Source: Flavobacteriaceae bacterium
GTDB lineage: Bacteria > Bacteroidota > Bacteroidia > Flavobacteriales > Flavobacteriaceae
Assembly: GCA_029248405.1 (NCBI GenBank)
Contig: JAQWJJ010000007.1
Span: 1-64,000, forward strand
Direction: 5' to 3'
Length of the DNA stretch: 64,000 nt
The notes below the pieces were generated by a model. It had not been told where the DNA came from and did no database searches. It saw only the letters and a program-made list of their open reading frames with translations. The translations under genes and the position numbers were made by a program. Shown here in pieces: positions 56,671 to 64,000 of this stretch; position 1 is the first letter of the stretch; every line of letters begins with the position of its first letter.

Positions 56671-57954
56671 ATGAATCGAATCATACTGCTCACACTCTCA
56701 GTTTTTACAACAGGCATAGTGAGCGCGCAGCTGGATGTCAACGTCCAAAAATCCATTGACCAAATAGAAGACAAGGTCATCAATTGGCGTCATGACTTTC
56801 ACCAACATCCTGAGCTCTCCAATCAGGAGTATAGAACCGCCGAGAAAATTTCACAGCACTTGACAAATTTGGGCCTAGAGGTGCGCACCAAAGTGGCCAA
56901 AACAGGTGTTGTCGCTTTGCTCAAAGGAGACCATCCAGGTAAAGTAGTCGCCCTAAGGGCGGATATCGATGCCTTGCCAGTCACCGAGCGCAATGATTTG
57001 CCATACAAGAGTGAAGTCCGCGCACGATTCCTCGATACAGAAACAGGAGTCATGCACGCCTGTGGTCATGACACACATACTGCGATGCTGATGGGGGTCG
57101 CGGAAGTTTTATCTGCTCATAAAGACAAAATACATGGTACGGTGAAATTCATTTTTCAACCTGCTGAAGAAGGGCCTCCTCCTGGCGAAGAAGGTGGGGC
57201 CAAACTCATGATCAAAGAAGGAGCTTTGACCCAACCCAATGTTGACGCGATATTTGGCTTGCACATTAATTCTGCCACACCGGTTGGTACTATTCGCTAC
57301 AAGAGCGGAGGCACGATGGCTGCAGTAGAGCGATTTGTGGTCAAAGTCAATGGCAAAGGAACACATGGTTCCGCGCCTTGGACAGGTGTAGATCCTATTC
57401 TTATTTCGGCCAAAATCATTGACGGATTCCAAACAATCATTAGCCGTGAATCACCTCTTGTCAACGAAGCAGCCGTCATTACTGTTGGGAAAATCACCTC
57501 AGGAGTCCGCTTCAATATCATACCAGAATCCGCTGAATTGATCGGCACAGTCCGCACGCTGGATCCAGACATGCGCACCTTGATCATGAGCCGAATGGAT
57601 GCCATGGCGGCCGATATTGCCCGAGCTTATGGTGGTAGCGCAACCATTCAATGGCAAAACAATACTGTTGTGACCTATAACGATCCAAATTTGACCAGTC
57701 AAATGGTGCCAAGTCTCGAAGCCGTCGCAGGCGCTGACAATGTTCAAATAACAAAGGCGACCACAGGAGGAGAAGACTTTTCTTACTATCAAGAGGTCGT
57801 CCCAGGTTTCTTTTTCTTTTTAGGCGGTATGGCTCCGGGAAATACAGAACCATTCCCACACCACACTCCAGATTTCAAGGTTGAAGACAGCGGCATGAAA
57901 TTGGGTGTCCAAGCCTTGAGTCAAGTAGCCCTTGATTATTTGCAACTCAATTGA
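56671..57954 (+). CDS. Exported M20-family amidohydrolase/peptidase
   Basis: A 427-residue metal hydrolase of the aminoacylase/IAA-amino-acid hydrolase (M20D) group. A signal peptide ends at about residue 20 (IVSAQ), so it acts in the periplasm. Metal ligands are visible: HACGHDTHTAM (Cys131, His133) and QPAEEG with the catalytic glutamate pair; a dimerisation domain sits in the middle (GTHGSAPWTGVDP). It hydrolyses an amide such as an N-acyl amino acid or a dipeptide; the substrate is unknown. Confidence 0.92.
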   Translation: MNRIILLTLSVFTTGIVSAQLDVNVQKSIDQIEDKVINWRHDFHQHPELSNQEYRTAEKISQHLTNLGLEVRTKVAKTGVVALLKGDHPGKVVALRADIDALPVTERNDLPYKSEVRARFLDTETGVMHACGHDTHTAMLMGVAEVLSAHKDKIHGTVKFIFQPAEEGPPPGEEGGAKLMIKEGALTQPNVDAIFGLHINSATPVGTIRYKSGGTMAAVERFVVKVNGKGTHGSAPWTGVDPILISAKIIDGFQTIISRESPLVNEAAVITVGKITSGVRFNIIPESAELIGTVRTLDPDMRTLIMSRMDAMAADIARAYGGSATIQWQNNTVVTYNDPNLTSQMVPSLEAVAGADNVQITKATTGGEDFSYYQEVVPGFFFFLGGMAPGNTEPFPHHTPDFKVEDSGMKLGVQALSQVALDYLQLN

Positions 57955-57984
57955 TCAACAAAAGACGGCCATTAAATTTATAGC

Positions 57985-58509
57985 ATGGGAGATTATTCAG
58001 TTATAGGGACAGTTTTAATGAGTACGCTACCGGCATTGTGTATTGGCTTAATGGCCCTTTACTTGTTTAAGGGTTATATCAAACAAGAAAATAAACGACA
58101 ACAATTCACGTTGCAAAAACAACTTTCTGCTCAAGCCTTGCCGACGCGTTTACAAGCGTACGAGCGACTGACCTTACTCCTGGAGCGCATCAGTCTCAAA
58201 CGACTTTTGCTCCGCGTCACACCACTCAATTCGGACTTAGAAGGCTACATTCAACTTTTGCTGCAAACCATCGAGCAAGAGTTCGAACACAACCTCAGCC
58301 AACAAATTTATGTTTCCGCTGATTGCTGGCGGGCCATTGTCCAGAGCAAATTGTTGTGCATGCAACACATCCGCAAAGCTGGGGCAACAGCCCAAGTCAC
58401 TTCATCAGACCAATTGCGTGAAGTTATTTTAAAACAGCTTGTTGCGCACTCCTCACCGACTGAGCACCCCTTAGCCCTATTGCAAGAGGAGGCCAAAACT
58501 TTGTTTTAA
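57985..58509 (+). CDS. Small single-TM protein of unknown function
   Basis: A 174-residue protein with one N-terminal transmembrane helix (about 5-27, VIGTVLMSTLPALCIGLMALYLF). A basic, helix-rich cytoplasmic part follows (LPTRLQAYERLTLLLERISLKRLLLRV, LEGYIQLLLQTIEQEFEHNLSQQIYVS). The YERLTLLLERI segment recurs in uncharacterised Flavobacteriia proteins (I think the DUF7935 group, but I am not sure). It starts 30 bases after the amidohydrolase and may share its transcript. 58510-58654 downstream shows no gene. Confidence 0.65.
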   Translation: MGDYSVIGTVLMSTLPALCIGLMALYLFKGYIKQENKRQQFTLQKQLSAQALPTRLQAYERLTLLLERISLKRLLLRVTPLNSDLEGYIQLLLQTIEQEFEHNLSQQIYVSADCWRAIVQSKLLCMQHIRKAGATAQVTSSDQLREVILKQLVAHSSPTEHPLALLQEEAKTLF

Positions 58510-58654
58510 GGTTCAGTGCTTTATGCTGTCCGCATCACGATACTTGAGGCGCATCACAGTAAGGACCCACCGGTCAGGCTTTAGCCAGATGGGGAATTGC
58601 CATTAATCTGATAAAGGGCAGGCAAAAACTCCTGTTTTTTGGTAATTTAGTTCA

Positions 58655-60760
58655 ATGAAGTCACAAGTGTTGCAAACGCCAATTGAATACCTTAAAGGGG
58701 TCGGGCCTCAAAGAGCCACTCTTTTGCGTCAAGAACTGGGGGTTGCCACCTTTCAAGATTTACTGCACCTCTTTCCTAATAGATACATCGACCGCACCCA
58801 ATATCATAAAATTAGTGGGCTGAACGCAGCCGTCACAGATGTTCAGGTCATTGGAAAGCTCATATCAGTCAAAACAATTGATCAAAAACGAGGAAAGAGA
58901 CTCGTTGCTCGTTTTGAAGATGAAACAGGATCCATGGAATTGGTTTGGTTCAGAGGACACAAATGGGTCAAACAATCACTCGAAACCCATAAAGATTATG
59001 TGGCCTTTGGCCGAGTCAATCACTTCAATGGCACTTTTTCGATCGCCCACCCGGAGTTAGAATTACTTCAAACCCATCAAGCGCAACGCCGATCAGCACT
59101 TCAACCACTATACCCTTCGACAGAAAAACTCGGCAAGAGTGGCTTGAGCAATCGCGTACTGGGACAACTAGTCGCCCACCTCCTAGAAGAACACGCCAAA
59201 ACCTTCGACGAGACGCTGCCTGATGCTCTGCTGGAACGCTTAAAGTTAATCCATAAGTCTGAAGCCCTCATCTCGATACATTTTCCAGAATCACAAACAA
59301 AACTGAGACAAGCCCTTTATAGACTAAAGTTTGAGGAGTTATTTTACATACAACTTCAATTAGTCCGTAAAAACTTAATCAACAAACATAAAATAAAAGG
59401 TTACCCGTTTCCGCAGGTTGGAGACATTTTTAACGAGTTTTACCACCGCCTATTGCCGTTCGAGCTGACTCAGGCCCAAAAAAAAGTATTGCGTGAGATC
59501 AGGCAAGATCTAGGCAGTAATGCTCAGATGAATCGTCTGCTTCAAGGCGATGTTGGATCAGGCAAGACGGTGGTGGCATTCATGTCACTACTTTTGGCCA
59601 TTGATAACGGTTTTCAGGGCTGTCTCATGGCCCCAACTGAAATTTTGTCAGTCCAGCATTTCAACGAATTAAGTAAGTGGGCTAACTTATTGAATATCAA
59701 TATTAAAATACTCACTGGATCAACCAAAGCTTCAAAAAGAAATGTGCTTTTAGAACAGCTCAAGCAAGGAGAAATTCATTGTCTTGTGGGCACTCATGCC
59801 TTACTAGAAAATCGAGTGCAATTCAAGAATTTAGGCCTGGCCATCATCGACGAACAACATCGATTTGGCGTCGCTCAGCGCAGTAAATTATGGCACAAAA
59901 ATGAGCACCCACCAAATGTATTGATCATGACCGCAACACCCATACCAAGAACTTTGGCGATGAGTGTTTATGGAGACTTAGACATCAGCATCATTGATGC
60001 CTTGCCTCCTGGGAGAAAACCTATAAAAACCGTGCACAGAAGAGACGCAAATCGACTCAAAGTATTTCGATTTGTCAGGGATGAGATTGGCAAAGGCCGA
60101 CAAGTTTATATGGTTTACCCGCTCATCCAAGAAAGCCAAGCATTAGACTACAAAGACCTTATGGATGGCTATGAGAGTATTTCGAGAGAATTCCCATCCC
60201 CGAATTTCCAGATTTCCATTGTTCATGGGCAAATGAAACCAGAAGACAAGGATTATGAAATGAACCGCTTTATCCAAGGACAGACACAAATAATGGTCGC
60301 AACAACTGTGATAGAAGTTGGGGTCAATGTCCCCAACGCCTCAGTCATGGTGATAGAAAGCGCCGAAAGATTTGGCCTGTCTCAATTGCATCAATTGCGC
60401 GGCCGGGTGGGTAGAGGGGCTGATCAGAGTTATTGCATCTTAATGTCTGGAGACAAACTCTCTGAAGATGCAAAAAAACGCCTTGAAACCATGGTCGCCA
60501 CCAACGATGGTTTTGAGATTTCGGAAGTAGACCTCAAATTACGCGGCCCTGGCGATTTGATGGGCACACAACAAAGTGGTGTGTTACAACTCAAAATAGC
60601 CGATTTGATCAAAGATGGAGAAACATTAAAAATTGCCCGAAGTTATGCCATCGAATTACTGAAATCAGATCCTCAACTCGCACAAGAACAACACCGCAAG
60701 GTGCGTGACACCCTCAAAGCGATACTGCAATTCAAGAATATTTGGAATTATATATCATGA
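58655..60760 (+). CDS. recG: ATP-dependent DNA helicase RecG
   Basis: Remodels stalled replication forks and Holliday junctions. The 701 residues show the N-terminal wedge/OB domain (PIEYLKGVGPQRATLLRQELG, DETGSMELVWF). The superfamily 2 motor follows with LTQAQKKVL, Walker A QGDVGSGKT, DEQH (IIDEQHRFGV), TATPIPRTLA, then ATTVIEVGVNVPNA and QLRGRVGRG. The C-terminal RecG-specific GTQQSGVLQLKIADL is also present. Length and motifs are complete. Confidence 0.96.
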   Translation: MKSQVLQTPIEYLKGVGPQRATLLRQELGVATFQDLLHLFPNRYIDRTQYHKISGLNAAVTDVQVIGKLISVKTIDQKRGKRLVARFEDETGSMELVWFRGHKWVKQSLETHKDYVAFGRVNHFNGTFSIAHPELELLQTHQAQRRSALQPLYPSTEKLGKSGLSNRVLGQLVAHLLEEHAKTFDETLPDALLERLKLIHKSEALISIHFPESQTKLRQALYRLKFEELFYIQLQLVRKNLINKHKIKGYPFPQVGDIFNEFYHRLLPFELTQAQKKVLREIRQDLGSNAQMNRLLQGDVGSGKTVVAFMSLLLAIDNGFQGCLMAPTEILSVQHFNELSKWANLLNINIKILTGSTKASKRNVLLEQLKQGEIHCLVGTHALLENRVQFKNLGLAIIDEQHRFGVAQRSKLWHKNEHPPNVLIMTATPIPRTLAMSVYGDLDISIIDALPPGRKPIKTVHRRDANRLKVFRFVRDEIGKGRQVYMVYPLIQESQALDYKDLMDGYESISREFPSPNFQISIVHGQMKPEDKDYEMNRFIQGQTQIMVATTVIEVGVNVPNASVMVIESAERFGLSQLHQLRGRVGRGADQSYCILMSGDKLSEDAKKRLETMVATNDGFEISEVDLKLRGPGDLMGTQQSGVLQLKIADLIKDGETLKIARSYAIELLKSDPQLAQEQHRKVRDTLKAILQFKNIWNYIS

Positions 60761-60833
60761 CTAACCTGTTTTGATTCTGATCATGAGGCTTTTGGGTGGA
60801 TCAGAGCCGGTCTCTATTTTATAGATATTGTTT

Positions 60834-60862
60834 TTGCCAAAAAAAGGATAACACTATCTTTG
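60834..60862 (+). promoter_or_regulatory. Promoter of pheT
   Basis: TTTTTG ending at 60836, 18 bases, then TATCTTTG (60855-60862): a strong consensus match. The pheT ATG is 18 bases downstream. Confidence 0.7.
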
Positions 60863-60880
60863 CCTACCTAACAAGGCGCC

Positions 60881-63304
60881 ATGAACGTATCATATAATTG
60901 GATCAAACAATTTATCCACCTTGACTGGCCTGCGGAACAGGCTGGAGAACTCCTCACTGATCTCGGTTTAGAGGTTGAGGGCATCACGCAGCACGAATCG
61001 ATTCGCGGGGGGCTCAAGGGCATAGTAGTGGGAAAGGTTTTGTCATGCAGTCAACACCCGAATGCCGATCGATTAAAATGTACAAAGGTCGATATTGGAC
61101 AAGGGACTCCCCTCTCCATTGTATGTGGAGCACCGAACGTTGCCGAAGGTCTTATGGTACCTGTAGCGACGATCGGCACGACTCTTTACACTCCGCAGGG
61201 CGAGGCATGGGTCATTAAAAAAGGTAAGATTCGAGGTGAAGAAAGCCACGGCATGATATGTGCCGAAGATGAATTAGGCTTGGGGCAGAGTCATGATGGC
61301 ATTTTGATACTTGACCAAAAGACCAATGTCGGCACCCCACTGAGCGAGATTTATGACGTCGGGGCAGATGAGGTGTTTGAAATTGGCCTCACGCCCAACA
61401 GAGCCGATGCCATGAGCCATTGGGGCGTGGCCAGAGACCTTAAAGCTGGTCTTATTCAAAAAGGAATAACACTAGAACTCATAACGCCATCGAACAGCAA
61501 CTTCCGTACGGTCAACCGTTCTTTAAAAATAGACGTCACCGTTGCTGACCAAGAACGAGCGCCAAGATATGCCGGGGTGAGCATCAAAGGCTTATGCGTA
61601 AAGAACTCTCCAGACTGGCTTCAAAACAGATTGAAAGCAATTGGCCTGAGTCCCATCAACAATGTTGTCGACATCACAAATTATGTGCTCCATGATTTAG
61701 GACAGCCCTTACACGCTTTCGATGCAGACAAAATTGCCGGAAACCAAGTACGGGTGACCACATTGCCCGCCGGAACTGAATTTGTGACTCTAGATGGTGT
61801 CACACGTGAATTAAGCGACCAAGATCTAATGATTTGCGATAGCGAAAAACCGATGTGCATCGCAGGGGTTTTTGGCGGATTGCACTCTGGGGTGACCCAA
61901 GAAACCACAAACATCTTTTTAGAAAGTGCTTATTTTGATCCTGTAAGCATCCGAAAGACCGCCAAACGGCATGGCCTGAGCACAGATGCTTCTTTCCGAT
62001 TTGAACGAGGAATTGACCCAAATGCCGTCGAATATGCTTTGATGCGTGCAGCACTACTCATCATCGAAATTGCTGGGGGTGAAATCTCAAGTGATGTTGT
62101 CGACCTTTACCCTAAGAAGATCAATGACCATCAGGTTGTTTTGAATTTTGATACAGCACGACGCGTCATTGGTTGCGATTTACCAAAAGAAACCATCAAA
62201 TCAATTCTGACTTCTCTGGACATCAAAATTAATAATGTTACAGAGACCAGTCTAGGAATGACCATCCCTGCGTTTCGGAATGATGTCACTAGAGAAGCTG
62301 ACGTGATCGAAGAAATATTGCGTGTTTATGGCTATAACAATATCCCCACAACGACCAAACTCAATGCTTCCATCGCCAATTACCAAAAAATAGAAGATTT
62401 TCAGGTCCAAAACCGAATAGGACAGCAGCTCGCTGCTCATGGGTTTTATGAGATGCTCAACAATTCACTGTCCCATCCTAAGTACAGTGAGTTGATTCAG
62501 GAAATAGACCAAAGCCAGCGCATTGCCTTACTTAATCCGCTCAGTCAAGACCTAAGCGTATTGAGGCAATCAATGCTGTTTGGCGCTCTAGAAACGGTTG
62601 CCTTCAACCTTAACAGGAGGGCAAACGCACTCAAGTTATTTGAATTTGGTTACACTTATGGACATGATGGGGCTTATCAGGAGGCGCAGCACCTCACTTT
62701 GGCTCTGGCAGGAAAACATAATGAAGATTCTTGGCATGGGCCAACCGCAACGACAAGTTTCTTCTTTTTAAAGAGTATGGTGCATCAATTACTGCAGTCG
62801 GTAGGCATTCAATATACTGATGAAGCGGAATTGCCGCAAGGATTATGGAGCGAGGGCTTGGTCATCAATGTTGCTCATAAGCCTCTTGTACGTTATGGCG
62901 TCGTTGATCAAAAATTGACCAAGCACTTTTCTATCGACACACCTGTACTCTATGCGGATTTTGATTGGGATGCGCTCCTTAGTGCCATAGCAACCAACGC
63001 TATATTGGTTGCGCCAATCCCTAAATTTCCGCAAGTCAAAAGAGATTTTGCACTATTGGTTGACGATCAGGTGCGCTTCGCTGATTTAAAGCAGGCTGCA
63101 TTCAAAACAGAACGTCATCTGTTGAAAGAAGTTTCCTTATTCGATGTCTACGTCGGAAAGAACTTACCTCAAGGCAAGAAAAGCTACGCCCTTAGCTTTA
63201 CCCTTCAGGACCAAAACAAAACACTGACCGATAAACAGATCGACAAAATAATGGGACGCCTCAAAAGCGCCTTTGAATCAGAATACGGTGCAACATTGCG
63301 TTAA
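60881..63304 (+). CDS. pheT: Phenylalanyl-tRNA synthetase beta subunit
   Basis: Structural and editing subunit of PheRS, which charges tRNA-Phe as an alpha2-beta2 tetramer. The 807 residues contain the N-terminal MNVSYNWIKQFI, the tRNA-binding OB domain (GIVVGKVLSCSQHPNADRLKCTKVDIG), the B3/B4 editing region (NNVVDITNYVLHDLGQPLHAFDADK), the catalytic-like B6/B7 (FERGIDPNAVEYA) and the C-terminal ferredoxin-like anticodon domain (PKFPQVKRDFALLV, QGKKSYALSFTLQD). pheS is not adjacent, common in Bacteroidota. A clear promoter precedes it. Confidence 0.97.
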   Translation: MNVSYNWIKQFIHLDWPAEQAGELLTDLGLEVEGITQHESIRGGLKGIVVGKVLSCSQHPNADRLKCTKVDIGQGTPLSIVCGAPNVAEGLMVPVATIGTTLYTPQGEAWVIKKGKIRGEESHGMICAEDELGLGQSHDGILILDQKTNVGTPLSEIYDVGADEVFEIGLTPNRADAMSHWGVARDLKAGLIQKGITLELITPSNSNFRTVNRSLKIDVTVADQERAPRYAGVSIKGLCVKNSPDWLQNRLKAIGLSPINNVVDITNYVLHDLGQPLHAFDADKIAGNQVRVTTLPAGTEFVTLDGVTRELSDQDLMICDSEKPMCIAGVFGGLHSGVTQETTNIFLESAYFDPVSIRKTAKRHGLSTDASFRFERGIDPNAVEYALMRAALLIIEIAGGEISSDVVDLYPKKINDHQVVLNFDTARRVIGCDLPKETIKSILTSLDIKINNVTETSLGMTIPAFRNDVTREADVIEEILRVYGYNNIPTTTKLNASIANYQKIEDFQVQNRIGQQLAAHGFYEMLNNSLSHPKYSELIQEIDQSQRIALLNPLSQDLSVLRQSMLFGALETVAFNLNRRANALKLFEFGYTYGHDGAYQEAQHLTLALAGKHNEDSWHGPTATTSFFFLKSMVHQLLQSVGIQYTDEAELPQGLWSEGLVINVAHKPLVRYGVVDQKLTKHFSIDTPVLYADFDWDALLSAIATNAILVAPIPKFPQVKRDFALLVDDQVRFADLKQAAFKTERHLLKEVSLFDVYVGKNLPQGKKSYALSFTLQDQNKTLTDKQIDKIMGRLKSAFESEYGATLR

Positions 63305-63337
63305 GTCCTTTTTCATTTGACCCTAAAAAAACAGACC

Positions 63338-64000
<663 letters not shown>

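Noticed and set aside
58510-58654. Possible tRNA or regulatory RNA before recG
   Set aside because: No T-loop or acceptor pairing in either strand and no stable stem of interest seen by eye.

Overview
The window is ordinary chromosome of a member of the Bacteroidota, most likely a marine Flavobacteriia-type organism. This rests on lineage-typical gene sets and orders: pfkA-gapA-sugar kinase-pgi, panB next to an RluA synthase, dgkA-ftsK-lolA-lptG-ribB, a pgmB-GH65-GH13 maltose group and an UpxY/NusG-like regulator in a polysaccharide locus. Promoters also fit the Bacteroidota pattern (TTG about 16-20 bases upstream of TAnnTTTG), and starts lack Shine-Dalgarno sequences. No rRNA, tRNA, CRISPR array, insertion sequence or prophage was seen. 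Coding density is very high, with many ATGA or TGATG overlaps.

Region by region. 1-11.7 kb (minus strand) is an acidic, probably sulfated, surface-polysaccharide locus. It starts with a sulfate-activation operon (cysQ, a double-DUF2061 membrane protein, cysC, cysD, cysN). This runs into a WecA-like sugar-phosphate transferase, a DUF3575-like outer-membrane protein and an unusual propeller-TM-winged-helix protein that looks like a transmembrane transcription regulator. Next come a second WecA-like transferase, an UpxY-type antiterminator with an intrinsic terminator, and a precursor operon (nucleotidyltransferase, UDP-HexNAc epimerase, UDP-HexNAc dehydrogenase, start of UDP-glucose dehydrogenase). 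11.8-14.0 kb carries a TlpA-like lipoprotein, a small lipoprotein and a rhomboid protease. 14.1-18.4 kb is a damage-tolerance pair: a short DnaE polymerase with degenerate PHP domain and DinB, preceded by two tandem palindromes that look like operators. 18.5-23.6 kb has sdaA, panB, an RluA-type pseudouridine synthase, a YifB/ComM ATPase and a decapitated lipoprotein remnant.

23.6-32.9 kb is central sugar metabolism. The glycolytic operon pfkA-gapA-BadF-type kinase-pgi has a clear promoter and a LacI/GalR-type palindrome just upstream. The maltose operon pgmB-GH65 phosphorylase-GH13 amylase has its amylase split by an apparent one-base deletion. A weaker copy of the LacI-type motif lies just upstream of pgmB. 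32.9-39.6 kb holds dsbD, tilS, pabB, lpdA and an Lrp/AsnC regulator divergent from a methionine gamma-lyase-like enzyme (39.8-41.0 kb), an arrangement like mdeR-mdeA of Pseudomonas. 41-64 kb has a secreted protein, an NhaC antiporter, tpx, dgkA, ftsK, lolA, lptG, ribB with a degenerate GTP-cyclohydrolase-II-like tail, a DegT aminotransferase, a GT2 glycosyltransferase, an OmpA lipoprotein, tsaC/sua5, a uvrD/pcrA helicase, an M20 amidohydrolase, a small membrane protein, recG, pheT, a DUF2007 protein and the end of an ABC-F gene.

Most of the window is standard housekeeping. The most unusual parts are the propeller-TM-wHTH protein with a palindrome just downstream at the next operon's promoter, PAPS synthesis joined to polysaccharide initiation, the tandem operator ahead of dnaE-dinB, the LacI-type site shared by glycolysis and maltose genes, and the broken amylase.
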